This document shows, piece after piece, positions 48,594 to 61,376 of a DNA stretch of 64,000 nucleotides. Position 1 is the stretch's first letter. Each line of letters opens with the position of its first letter. Source of the DNA: Thermomonas sp. (lineage in GTDB: Bacteria; Pseudomonadota; Gammaproteobacteria; Xanthomonadales; Xanthomonadaceae); assembly GCF_023953935.1 (NCBI RefSeq), contig NZ_JAMLIW010000001.1, forward strand, positions 372,001-436,000, read 5' to 3'. The position numbers and the translations under genes are program-made. Below the pieces are notes generated by a model. The model saw only the letters and a list, made by a program, of their open reading frames with translations. It ran no database searches and was not told the DNA's origin.

Positions 48594-51500
48594 TGGAGCG
48601 TTTGGATCCCACCCAACCCGCACATGAGTCCTGCCCCTGTTTCGTATATACCAAGGACGGCACCACCCAAGCCCAATACAAATGCTCCGGCTGGATTATC
48701 GACAAAAAAGGCCGCACTCGACCCTACAGAACTAAGGAACGATACCACTGGGGATGGCTGCGGCACGTATTTCATGCATGCTACCCAATAGCCCGTAAAT
48801 GTTGTCTCAGAAATCGGTGCCTTCTTTTCCTCTTCCTCAGGACACAAGCCAAACGAATCAATTCGATTGACCGGATTCCCACTGACGTAGGCAAAGGTAT
48901 TGATCCCACCCCCCAGCCCAATCGGGTCGCTCTGCAAATACCGCCCAGCATCCGCCAGATACTCCCGGTAGCCGTTGTGCCAAATCCCCGATTCGGCATC
49001 GAAGTACTGGCCGGGGAAGCCGAGGTTGATTCCGCCGATGCTGTCCGTTGTGACTGTGCGGTCGAATGCTGAGTTGCTGGCCTTCCACACGATGGCCTTG
49101 CTGGCGTTGGTCGCCAGTTGCGGGCGTCCCAGGTGGTCGTTGTGCAGGTAGTAGATCTGGCCGCTTCGCACCATCGCAACCGGCTCACCACCGTTCCAGA
49201 GGTAGCTGGTCCACTGGCCGTTGCTGTTCTCGGCCAATAGCTGGTTGAATCCCGCATACACATAGCGGCTGGTCGTGCCGGGCGTGCTCTTGGCCATGCG
49301 CTGGTCGAGTGCGTTCACGGTGTAGGTTGTCGTGGTGCCGGTGCGGGTGTGGCTGGCGAGGCGTCCGAACGGATCATAGCCCAGCGTGTTGGCTTGGCCT
49401 GCCGCATTGGTGAACGCGGTGATGTCGCCGTTGGCGTTGGTGGTGTAGCTGCGGGTGAGGCCGCCGGTGGTTGATTGCAGCAGGCGGTTGCTGGTGGCTG
49501 CGTAGCTGTAGGCCGTCGTATTGGCCGGGCTGGTGTTGCCCGCGTTGCTGCGGTTGCCTACCGCGTCATAGCCATAGGTGGCGACGTTGCCGCCGGCCAG
49601 TGCCGCTTGGGTCAGCCGTGACAGGCCATCGTACTGGTACTGCTGGCTCTGGCTGGCATCCACGCCATTGGTGATGGCAGTGATGCGGTCTGCCGTGTCG
49701 AAGCCGTAGGTCAGGCTTTGCAGCGGCAGTGTGTCGCGGGTGCTGATGCCGGTCAGGCGGCCGTCGCTGTCGTAGTTGCTCTGCCGCCACAGGCCGTTGC
49801 CGTACAGCAGGTACAGCGGCGGGCCGAAGGCTTGATAGCCATCCAGCGTGGCCACCGTGGTGGTGACGCCGCCCACCGTGGCCGTGATCGTCGCCAGATG
49901 GCCGTCGGCATAACCGTAGCCTGCGCTGATGCCGCTGGGGTAGCCGATGGTGGTCAGCCTGCCCATGCCGTCATAGGCGTAGCTGGTGGTGTCGGTGACG
50001 GTGCCGGTCTTGTCCTTGCGGGTGGCGATCTGGCCCCACGGCGTGTAGGTGAAGCTGGCCGTGGTCCCCGTGCCGCCGGTCTTGACGGCAGTGCACAGCA
50101 GGCCTTTGCCGCTGGTGCAGGTGTCGTAGGTGAAGCTGCGGGTCTGGCTACCGCTGGCCTGGGTCTTGAGCCGGCCCAGTGTGTCATAGGTGTAATTGGT
50201 CAGGCTGAGGTCGGCTTTCTTCGTCTGGAGCAGTTGCCCGACCGCGCTGTAACTGAAGGTAGCGGTGCCGGTGTCCGGGCTGGTCTGGCTGAGCAGATTG
50301 CCCAGGCCGTCGTAGCTGTAGCTGGTGGCGTTGTTCCGGGCATCACGCACCTGCGCGGTCTGGCCCAGCGCGGTGTACTGGATCTGCGTGGTGCCGCCCG
50401 CCGCATCGGTGATGGCCGATACTCGACGACGGCGGTCGTGGGCGTAGCTGGTGGTATTGCCCTGCGCGTCGGTGGTCTGGTTCAGATCGCCGTTGGCGTC
50501 GTAGTGGAAGGTCGTCACTTGGCCGTGTTCGCCGTGCTGCTGGCTCAGGAACCCACCCGCATCGTAGACGTAGGTGGTGCGTTGGTGGAGGTCGGTGTAG
50601 TCGAACGGAATCGGGAAGCTATGACCGCCGTCGCGTATCCCCTGGAGCAGAGACGGCATCGGGTCTATCCATCTTCCCGTATACCGCGTGCTGCGCTCGA
50701 CCGTTGTCGGCTGCGAGAGCAGGTTGTAGGTGAACGTCTGTCGCTCCGTCGTCACTTCGTTGATGGTCTCCGGATCGCCGTCTTCGGAGGCATAGCTCTT
50801 GTACACCGACGTCACGCGCCCATACACGTCATAGCCGGTGTCAACCCAGTTGCCGTCCGGCAGGGTCACCCGCACCGGACGCCCTTGGGTATCGTAGGTC
50901 GTTGCTGTCACCTGCGCTGCACCATTGACCGTGCGCGCTTCGGTCAGCACCTGCCCGCGCGCGTTGTAGGTGTACTGCGTGACCGCCCCGTTGGCCGTGG
51001 TCATCTTTCCCGGCTGGCCCAGCGCGTTGTAGTTGGCGTAGGTGACGGTATGGTTCAGGCTATTCTTCACCGTCAGCAGGTTGCCGGCGGTGTCGTAGCT
51101 GTAGGTGAGGGCATCGCCACTGCCCGCCAGCGGTCCGTCCACCGTCATGCTGGCGACCATGCCGTTGGGATGCAGGGTATAGGCGTAGCTGGTGGTCAGC
51201 GTGCCGACATCGCCGCCGCCCTGATTGCTGACGGTGACGGATTGCAGCAGGCGCGCGCGGGCGTCACCGTCGGGGTAGTAGGCATAGCTGGTGGTATTCA
51301 GCGGCTGGTTGGTGCTGCTGCCATAGACCTTGATCTGGTTCAGTCGGCCCTTGCGCACGGCATCCCAGACGTATTCGGTGATCTGCTGCTGGTCGGTCTC
51401 GCCGTTCGGGCCGATCCCGGTGGTCTTGCGGGTCAGGCGGTCGTCGGCGTCGTAGACGTACTGCGTCTGCACGCCGTACTGATCTTTCTCCGAGGTCACA

Positions 51501-52788
51501 TTGCCATGGGCGTCGTAGAACGACTCGGCCATGCTGCCCGAGCAGGTCGGCGACGGCGGCCGCTCCACGCCGACGATCCGGCGCGCGCCGTCGGCTGCGC
51601 TGATGTAGTAGGTTGTGGTCTGGCCGAGGGCGTTGGTGACGGCGGTGGTGGTGTCCGTGTAAGCGAACGTGCTGCGCTCCACGCCGTTTTCCAGCCCCGA
51701 CCACGCCACCTGCCCATCGGCCTGGTAGGCATATCGGGAATAACGCTGGCCGTTGATGGAGATGCCGGTGAGCCGGCTGGCATCACGGGAATCTTCATAG
51801 TGATAGCTGCGGGTGCCCAGATTGTCCGGATAGGTGACGCTGGCCAGATACCCGGCACCATTGTAGGTGTACGAATACACCTTGCCGTTGGGGGCGGTAA
51901 TGGCGCCGACTTTGCCGTTCGTCCACGCAAACGACAGCGTGCGCCCGGAGGTGTGGGTGATCGTCGCAAGCGCACCGCTGCCGTTGTAGGCGTAGGTCAG
52001 ACCGATGCCGCGTTCGTCGAGAAGCGTGAGGGGTTGCCCGGCACCGTTGAATTGCCACTGCCGTCCGTCTGGAAATTCCACACGCCAGCTTGAACCGTCC
52101 TGCACGATGCTCCTGGTTTCCGACAACCACACACCGCTCCCGGCAGGCGTGAATTTGATCGCGCTCGCACCATCGGCAAGGTAGATATTGGCCACGGCAA
52201 CTTGAGAACAGGCGCGGATGCTGCCCAATGTTCCGGAGCATTGGCTGCCGTCAGCGTATTCAAACACCAGCGTGTGTTCGAAGTTGCCTGACCAACTCCT
52301 CCCAAAGACGCCGAGATACCCTTGTGACTTGCGGTAGGTGCGGAACACTGCAAGCACGCCCGAATCCGCAGGAAGGAGGATATCCGGTTCGAACATGAGC
52401 TTGTCGCCGGTGGGAATTTCGACCGGTCTCCCGGTTATCTCACATGAATCGGGCAAGGAGCTTTCCTTGACCGCGAGGGCGACTTCAACCTCGTTCTGGC
52501 GATCGCTACCAGCACCACCACTGCCCGGAAACAGGAAAGTATCGTTGAAACCGTTGGAAGAACTCCTGCCGAGCATGCGTTCGAACTCGGAGGCGTCTGA
52601 TCCTTCTTCCCACCAGCAAGTTTTGATTGTCGTAACCTTACAGCCGATCGGTCTTCCGTCTACCGTCATCTGACAGACGTTCTCTTGATCGTATTCACAT
52701 ACTTGGTGAACCGCCACCGCCTGCCCACTTGCCAGCAACAAACCGAGGGTCAGCAGTCCCCCCCCCCCCCCATTCCCTTCCAACGCAT
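48590..52788 (-). CDS. Secreted RHS/YD-repeat polymorphic toxin, out of frame at a 14-G run
   Basis: About 1,399 residues if the frame is restored. Parts: signal peptide (MRWKGM, a Gly run, [15 protein letters not shown]), Cys-rich segment, DUF6531-like block ([19 protein letters not shown]), many YD repeats (such as [18 protein letters not shown]), RHS core ending [12 protein letters not shown] and DSFGL, then a tip of about 80 residues with hydrophobic stretches. GGGGAG seven bases before ATG 52788 fixes the start. As sequenced, the 14-G run (52758-52771) shifts the frame to TGA after [12 protein letters not shown]; one more G opens it. No VgrG or PAAR gene is near, so Sec export is likely. 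Confidence 0.85.
48893..49939. repeat. Duplicated RHS core segment, copy in the main gene
   Basis: Partner of 47340-48386; see there. In the main gene it encodes the final YD repeats and the RHS-associated core up to the variable tip. Confidence 0.9.
52758..52771. repeat. Run of 14 C (14 G on the coding strand) in the RHS signal peptide
   Basis: The run begins with the G of an in-frame ATG (52771-52773) and lies between the charged start and the hydrophobic core of the signal peptide. Frame check: ATG, GGG four times, then GAC TGC TGA with 14 G; with 15 (or 12, 18) G the frame reads on as GGA CTG CTG. It is the longest single-base run noticed in the window. Confidence 0.95.
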
Positions 52789-53090
52789 CCCCAGTCTCCC
52801 CGTGGAGGCCGCGGACATCTCGGTCGCGGCGTGATTGATGACGTCGATTGATAACATGGCTCCACGCAAGCTGCAACACTTGACATTTCGCGTCCCGAGT
52901 GACGCAAGCCGCCTGCCATGAGCACGCTGACAACGCCGACCGGACTGCCTGTCCGTGCACGCAATCCCCACTCGACCTGCCCTCGATCTCGAACGCGGGA
53001 CGAACGGGCCGCGCTCATCAAATCGAATCAACCACCGCTCCGTCTGCTAGCCTTCGGTTTTCAGCATTCCCGCCGCCGAGGAAACCCGTC
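52789..53090. promoter_or_regulatory. Divergent region between the RHS gene and the M2 peptidase gene
   Basis: No gene is seen in these 302 bases. It holds the ribosome binding sites of both genes: GGGGAG (minus, 52796-52801) and GAGGAAA (plus, about 53078-53084). For the RHS gene TATCAA with an upstream TTGCAG at a 17-base distance (minus, about 52848-52876) is a weak promoter candidate. Confidence 0.35.
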
Positions 53091-55100
53091 ATGACCCTGC
53101 GCCCCAGTCTGCTTGCCCTTGCCGTCGCCGGCGGCCTCGCCGTTGTCCTTGCTTCCTGCGGGGGCGGCGGTCCGCGCAACGCGACTACCGGCGCTGCGGC
53201 GACCAACGCCAATGAAACGCCGGAGCAGTTCATCGCCCGGGTCAATGAGGAAATGCGCGAGGTCAGCACCGAGCTCAATTCGGCACAGTGGCTGTCGAAC
53301 ACCTACATCAACAGCGACAGCGAGCTGATCGCCGCCAAGGCCAACGAACGCTGGCTGGCCCGGCTCAACGACTGGATCGCGCAGGCCAAGCGCTTCGAGG
53401 GGCGGCAAATGGCGCCGGAAACCGCGCGCCAGATCAAGCTGCTCAAGCTGATGACCGCGATGCCGGCGCCCAAGGATGCCAAGGAGCTGGCCGAACTGGC
53501 CCGGATCGCCAGCAAGCTGGAGGGCATGTACGGGAGCGGCAGCTACTGCACCGGCAGCGGGGCGAACAAGGACTGCCGTGACATCGGCCAGCTCAGCGAG
53601 GTGTTGGCCAGCAACCGCGACTACGCGGCCCAGCTCGACGCCTGGCAGGGCTGGCACACGGTCGGGGCGCCGATGCGCGCCGATTACACCCGCTTTGCCG
53701 AACTGGTGAACAAGGGGGCGAAGGAAATGGGCTTCGCCGACGCCGGCGAGATGTGGCGCTCGGCTTACGACATGCCGCCGGCCGAAATCGCGCAGGAAAC
53801 CGATCGCCTGTGGGATCAGGTGAAGCCGCTGTACGAGCAGCTGCACTGCTACGCGCGCGGCAAGCTCGATGCCAAGTACGGCAAGGACAAGGGCGAGGTG
53901 GCCGGCCGGATGCTGCCCGCGCACCTGATGGGCAACCTGTGGCAGCAGGACTGGAGCAACCTCTGGGACATGCTCGCGCCCTACCCGGGCGCCGGCAGCC
54001 TCGATGTCAACGCGGCCTTGCAGCGCACCCAGGAATCCAATTTCGGACGCGAATTGTTCCGCGCCAGCACGCCGGGCATGCCGTCCTCCGACCGCGGTTT
54101 CCTGGCACAGCGCGCCGCCAATCTCGACACCGCCACCCAGATGATGCAGCGGGCGCAGGACTTCTACACCTCGCTGGACATGCCCGCCCTGCCCGAGAGC
54201 TTCTGGCAGAAAACCCAGTTCATCAAGCCGCTGGACCGCGAGGTGATGTGCCACGCCAGCGCCTGGGACATGAACATGCAGGGCGACGTGCGCATCAAGA
54301 TGTGCATCAACCCGACCGAGGAAGATCTGACCACGATCTACCACGAGCTCGGGCACATCTATTACTACCTCGCCTACAACAAGCTGCCGCCGCTGTTCCA
54401 GAACGGCGCCAATGACGGCTTCCACGAGGCCATCGGCGACACCATCGTGCTGTCGATGACGCCGCAATACCTTGCTTCGGTCGGGCTGGTCGCAAAGCCG
54501 CAGCAGACCCGGGATGCGCTGGTCAACGCGCAGATGCGGATGGCGCTGGCGAAAGTCGCGTTCCTGCCGTTCGGTCTTATGATCGACCGCTGGCGCTGGG
54601 GCGTGTTCGACGGCTCGATCACCCCCGACCATTACAACCAGGCCTGGTGGTCGCTGAAGGCGAAGTACCAGGGAGTGGCGCCGGTGAGCCCGCGCGGCGA
54701 GGAGTTCTTTGATCCGGGTGCGAAGTACCACGTCCCGGCCAATACGCCCTACACCCGCTACTTCCTCGCCAATATCCTCGAATTCCAGTTCTACAAGGCG
54801 CTGTGCGACGCTTCCGGCTACAAGGGGCCGCTGTACGAATGCAGCTTCTATGGCAACAAGGAGGCCGGCCGCAAATACTGGGCGATGCTCTCACGCGGCG
54901 CCAGCCAGCCCTGGCAGGCCACGCTGAAGGAGCTGACCGGCAGCGAGAAGATGGATGCCGGCCCGCTGCTGGAATACTTCGCACCGCTGCAAGCGTGGCT
55001 GCAACAGCAGAATGACGGCCAGCAGTGCGGCTGGGATGCGGGCGAATCGACTCCGGCACCGGCCGCCGCGCAGGGCGACGCGCCCGCCGCAGCCGGCTGA
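53091..55100 (+). CDS. M2 family (ACE-like) dipeptidyl carboxypeptidase, lipoprotein
   Basis: A 669-residue zinc peptidase. Lipoprotein signal with lipobox LASC then GGGGPRN. The zinc motif is IYHELGHIYYYLAYNK (HExxH) and the third ligand Glu lies in DGFHEAIGDTI; FLPFGLMIDRWRW and FYKALCDASGY are ACE-type blocks that line the active site. Bacterial ACE homologs, known from Xanthomonas, remove C-terminal dipeptides. The Ala/Pro-rich end is variable. GAGG eight bases before ATG 53091. A small stem (CCGCC/GGCGG) follows the stop. Confidence 0.93.
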   Translation: MTLRPSLLALAVAGGLAVVLASCGGGGPRNATTGAAATNANETPEQFIARVNEEMREVSTELNSAQWLSNTYINSDSELIAAKANERWLARLNDWIAQAKRFEGRQMAPETARQIKLLKLMTAMPAPKDAKELAELARIASKLEGMYGSGSYCTGSGANKDCRDIGQLSEVLASNRDYAAQLDAWQGWHTVGAPMRADYTRFAELVNKGAKEMGFADAGEMWRSAYDMPPAEIAQETDRLWDQVKPLYEQLHCYARGKLDAKYGKDKGEVAGRMLPAHLMGNLWQQDWSNLWDMLAPYPGAGSLDVNAALQRTQESNFGRELFRASTPGMPSSDRGFLAQRAANLDTATQMMQRAQDFYTSLDMPALPESFWQKTQFIKPLDREVMCHASAWDMNMQGDVRIKMCINPTEEDLTTIYHELGHIYYYLAYNKLPPLFQNGANDGFHEAIGDTIVLSMTPQYLASVGLVAKPQQTRDALVNAQMRMALAKVAFLPFGLMIDRWRWGVFDGSITPDHYNQAWWSLKAKYQGVAPVSPRGEEFFDPGAKYHVPANTPYTRYFLANILEFQFYKALCDASGYKGPLYECSFYGNKEAGRKYWAMLSRGASQPWQATLKELTGSEKMDAGPLLEYFAPLQAWLQQQNDGQQCGWDAGESTPAPAAAQGDAPAAAG

Positions 55101-55128
55101 AAACCGCCCTTCCGCCACCGGCGGGCTG

Positions 55129-55134
55129 TATAAT
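55129..55134 (+). promoter_or_regulatory. Candidate -10 box of the glycine riboswitch-gcvP transcript
   Basis: A perfect TATAAT, preceded by TG, lies about 13 bases before the start of the riboswitch. No good -35 is found at 17 bases. Confidence 0.6.
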
Positions 55135-55144
55135 TCGACCCGCA

Positions 55145-55360
55145 CGGTGGGAGAAGCGCGCGTGATCACTGGCCACGCGGGCTGCCGAAGGCGCAACTGC
55201 CCGGAATCGCTCAGGTCCAAGACCGCCGTGCAATCACACTCTGGAGAGACCCCCGCGCATCTGAACCGTGCGCGCAGGGCGCCGAAGGGGCAAGACCGCA
55301 GCACTCGCCTTCCCTCCCCCTGGGCGATGCGGTTCAAACTCTCAGGCAAAAGGACAGAGC
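55145..55360 (+). ncRNA. Tandem glycine riboswitch
   Basis: Two glycine aptamers in a row. The first runs to about 55250 and has GCCGAAGGCGCAA and the closing motif ACTCTGGAGAGAC (55238-55250). The second, about 55253-55360, has GCGCCGAAGGGGCAA and AAACTCTCAGGCAAAAGGAC. These are the conserved family elements. Glycine binding generally switches on genes for its breakdown, here gcvP. Confidence 0.93.
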
Positions 55361-55361
55361 G

Positions 55362-55394
55362 GGCATCCTTTCCCGCTGCACGCGCCCGGATGCC
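55362..55394 (+). promoter_or_regulatory. Expression platform of the glycine riboswitch
   Basis: GGCATCC (55362-55368) and GGATGCC (55388-55394) can pair just before the gcvP ATG at 55398, hiding the only purine-rich bases (CGGA) there. A rival stem GCGGG/CCCGC (55359-55376) overlaps the left arm. This looks like control of translation start. Confidence 0.5.
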
Positions 55395-55397
55395 GCC

Positions 55398-58298
<2,901 letters not shown>

Positions 58299-58359
58299 GC
58301 ACGGATGAGGGGCGCTTTTGGTCCTTCGCGCTCGCTACGCTCGCCGCCCCTCACCCCAA

Positions 58360-58385
58360 CCCTCTCCCCGCAAACGGGGAGAGGG
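58360..58385. terminator. Strong hairpin after gcvP
   Basis: CCCTCTCCCCG-CAAA-CGGGGAGAGGG is a perfect 11-base stem. There is no T-run, so it could be a dispersed palindrome that also acts as a terminator or message end. Confidence 0.5.
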
Positions 58386-58561
58386 GGACAGATTCGTGAC
58401 GACGCGAGGCTTGCTGCACTTTTCCGTCTCCCCACACCGCAGGGAGGCTCACCTTGTCTTTCCTTCTCCCCGCTGCGCGGGGAGGCTTGCTTGCTTTTCC
58501 TTCTCCCCGCTGCGCGGGGAGAAGGTGGCCGCAGGCCGGATGAGGGGCGGCCGGCAGCGCC
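58386..58561. repeat. Palindromic repeats between gcvP and the M1 peptidase gene
   Basis: CCTTCTCCCCGCTGCGCGGG occurs at 58462 and again at 58499, a 37-base period, each forming CTCCCCGC-TGC-GCGGGGAG-like stems. The string is related to palindromes at 6.4 and 32.3 kb. No gene is seen. Confidence 0.75.
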
Positions 58562-61234
58562 TTACACCCCCTGCTGCTTCAGCCAGGCATCGATCTGCGG
58601 GCGCAGCTGCGCGCGCAGGTGGATTCGGGTCTGGATCGCGTTGATGGTGCGCTCGGCGTCGCGGCGCGAGGTCGGTGCGATGTGTGCCTCGGCAAACGCG
58701 CGGATCTTGTCGACCATCTTCAGGTCGGTCGCGGCGCGGCCCAGGCCCGGGTAATAGCGCGCCAGCGAGGTGGAATCCACCAACGCGTCCACCTGCTCGC
58801 GGTGGGCCACGGCGAAGTCGAAAGCCATGTCCGGATGCTCCCGCGACACCGAGGCGATCATGGAGGCGCCCAAGGTCGCGCCCGGCTCGTCGGTCAGCGC
58901 CAGGTCGAGCGCCCGCTGCGCCAGCGCCTTGTCCTTGGCCACCGCCAGCAGCCCGTAATACTGATCGCGCAGCATCGAGATTTTTTCCGCGCGCGCCAGC
59001 GCCAGCAGGCGTTGCCAGGTGGCGGCATCGGCGTTGTAGGCAACCATGCCCAGCACGGTGCGGCGCAGCTCGGGCGAGAGCGATTCCGGATTGACGAGGA
59101 AGGCGTCGAAGCGACGCCGCGCCTCGGCCAGCACCGTGGCATCACCCAGTCCGCCGAGAATCGAAATCAGGCTGGTCCGCAGTTGTTTGACCGAGGTCGA
59201 ATCGCCATCGCGATTGTCCCATCCAAGCTGGGCGAACTTGGGCGAAAGCCGGGCGATCACGAACTTCTGGATCGCCGCCTTGCGCGCCGGATCGTCCTTG
59301 TACAGGTCATCCAGCCCACCCAGCGACCCGGCCACCATCTGCCAAAGCTCGGGCGCGGCATCCAGCGGCACCTGCAGCGCCAGATTCAGGCTGTCCGAAC
59401 GCGGCTGCAAGCCGGTTTCCGAAAGCGCGGACGCATCCAGCATCACGCCCACCTGGTCCACCACCGGCAGCCGGCTGAAGTTCGCGGTCAATGCCCCGAA
59501 CTGTGCCGGCGAATACAGGGTGCGGAAATACCCCGCTTGCCCGGCGTTGACCACCACCGGCGCCGCGCAGCCCGGCAGGGTCGCGCTGGCGCTGCCGTCC
59601 ACCAGCACCCTGACCACCGGGCCGGCGCCCGCTTGCAGGCTCACCGGCACGCGCCAGCGCAGCGGCGACTTGTCCGGGCGATCGACGGTGAACTCACCCT
59701 GCTCCAACGTCACCACGGTCTGGCCATCACGGCACACGCTGGCGGCGCGAATCAGCGGCACGCCGGGCTGGCGGGTGAAATCGTGGGCCACCTCGATGAA
59801 TCGGCGCCCGGGCGCGGCGGCGTCCATCTCCGCCCACAGGTCGTCGGTGACGGCATTGCCGTAGGCGTGCTTGCGGATATAGCTGCGCACGCCGCTGCGC
59901 CAGGCGTCTTCGCCCACATAGTCTTCCAGCATCGCGATCACCGCCGCGCCCTTGCCGTAGGTGATGCCGTCGAAGGCCTGGCTGGCCTGCTCCACCGTGG
60001 CGATCGGCTGCACGATCGGGTGGGTGGTGGCATAGGCATCGCCACCCATCGCGCCGCGGCTGGTGAACGCGGCATCGGCGCCGCCGGTATCCCACTCCGG
60101 ATGCAGCTTGCGGGTGGTGCGGTTTTCCATCCACGAGGCAAAACCCTCGTTCAGCCACAGATCGTCCCACCAGCGCATCGTCACCAGATCGCCGAACCAC
60201 TGGTGGGCAATCTCGTGCGCGGCGGTGGAGAACACCCGCTGCTGGTCGAAGGTATTGGAGGTGGCCGGATCGAGCAGCAGCGAGGTTTCGAAGGTGAAGA
60301 TCGCGCCCCAGTTTTCCATCGCGCTGAAGAACTGGCTGCGGCCCGGTGCGGCGATGTTGTCCAGCTTGGGCAGCGGGTAGCGCACGCCGAAGTAGTCGTT
60401 GTATTCGCGCAGGATGTCGCGGCTGGATTCCATTGCGTAGCTCGCCTGTTCCACCTTGCCGCGCAGGGCGATCACGCCGATTTCAACGCCGCCATCCTCA
60501 AGGCTGAGCCGATCGAACTCGCCGACGCCCAGGAACAGCAGATAGGTGGACATCTTCGGGGTGGTGGCAAAGGTGGTGCGGGTGAGCCCATTGGGCAGCA
60601 CCTGGGTCGCCTTCGCCGGCATGTTGCTGACCACCATCTCGCCGCTCGGCGCGTTGACGGTCAGGTCGAAGGTCGCCTTGAAGTTCGGCTCATCCCAGGA
60701 CGGGATGAAACGACGGGCGTCGGAGTTCTCGAACTGGGTGTAGAGCGCGCGCTTGCTGCCGTTCGCGGTCGGGTAGTCGAGCGCGAAGAAGCCGTTGGCC
60801 TGGGTGCCGAGCTTGCCGGAGTATTCGGTCGCCAGGACGTAGCGACCGGGCGCCAGCGGCTGGTCGAACACGAAGGCCGCGGTCTGGTTGCCGGCATCGA
60901 CATCCACCGATTTCGGCACCAGGGTCTTGCCGGCCGCCGTGGTCAGCGTGCTGTGGCTGAAGCGCATGTCCACCGCCTGCAGCACGATGCGGTCGGTCGC
61001 CGCCAGCACCTCGATGTCGATCTTCACCTTGCCATCGAAGGTCATCGCCTGCGCGTGCGGGGTGATCTCGATCGTGTAATGCGAGGGCTGCGCCGTGCGC
61101 GGAAGCTGGGTGGTGACGACCGCGGCCTGCTCGGCACCGGCGGGCATGTCGCCGGCAGATGCCGCAAAGGCTTGGCTGCAGGCAAGGCTCAACGCCATCG
61201 CGATGACGAGCGGACGAATGGCAGGACGGCGCAT
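58562..61234 (-). CDS. M1 family metallo-aminopeptidase, secreted
   Basis: An 890-residue zinc aminopeptidase with a signal peptide (MRRPAIRPLVIAMALSLACSQAFA). Zinc motif HEIAHQWFGDLVTMRWWDDLWLNEGFA is spread over about 330-353 (HExxH and the downstream Glu). The exopeptidase motif reads SAMENWGA instead of GAMEN. An ERAP1-like C-terminal region follows. It probably trims peptides in the periplasm or outside the cell. ATG 61234 begins the signal peptide; a frame 20 codons longer has no such feature. Confidence 0.93.
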   Translation of the reverse strand: MRRPAIRPLVIAMALSLACSQAFAASAGDMPAGAEQAAVVTTQLPRTAQPSHYTIEITPHAQAMTFDGKVKIDIEVLAATDRIVLQAVDMRFSHSTLTTAAGKTLVPKSVDVDAGNQTAAFVFDQPLAPGRYVLATEYSGKLGTQANGFFALDYPTANGSKRALYTQFENSDARRFIPSWDEPNFKATFDLTVNAPSGEMVVSNMPAKATQVLPNGLTRTTFATTPKMSTYLLFLGVGEFDRLSLEDGGVEIGVIALRGKVEQASYAMESSRDILREYNDYFGVRYPLPKLDNIAAPGRSQFFSAMENWGAIFTFETSLLLDPATSNTFDQQRVFSTAAHEIAHQWFGDLVTMRWWDDLWLNEGFASWMENRTTRKLHPEWDTGGADAAFTSRGAMGGDAYATTHPIVQPIATVEQASQAFDGITYGKGAAVIAMLEDYVGEDAWRSGVRSYIRKHAYGNAVTDDLWAEMDAAAPGRRFIEVAHDFTRQPGVPLIRAASVCRDGQTVVTLEQGEFTVDRPDKSPLRWRVPVSLQAGAGPVVRVLVDGSASATLPGCAAPVVVNAGQAGYFRTLYSPAQFGALTANFSRLPVVDQVGVMLDASALSETGLQPRSDSLNLALQVPLDAAPELWQMVAGSLGGLDDLYKDDPARKAAIQKFVIARLSPKFAQLGWDNRDGDSTSVKQLRTSLISILGGLGDATVLAEARRRFDAFLVNPESLSPELRRTVLGMVAYNADAATWQRLLALARAEKISMLRDQYYGLLAVAKDKALAQRALDLALTDEPGATLGASMIASVSREHPDMAFDFAVAHREQVDALVDSTSLARYYPGLGRAATDLKMVDKIRAFAEAHIAPTSRRDAERTINAIQTRIHLRAQLRPQIDAWLKQQGV

Positions 61235-61376
61235 GGGGCTTCCGCAGGCAGTGACAGGAAAGCGATCCTCGCGCAATCCCCGCTCCGGCAACACCGCCTG
61301 AAGTCATGCCTGGCACACAAATTCACCGCGCCGTGTGGCTGCGTTCAGGGCAAACCGGAATTGATCGGTGCAGCGT

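Noticed and set aside
48590..52788. YD repeats as a DNA tandem repeat.
   Set aside because: The repeats are seen at protein level only; the DNA units differ widely, as expected for an old protein repeat.
52789..52960. An upstream GTG start at 52960 that is in frame with the RHS gene.
   Set aside because: It would add 57 residues with no signal or domain before the G run, has no ribosome binding site, and hides the signal peptide inside; the ATG at 52788 with GGGGAG is far better, though out of frame.
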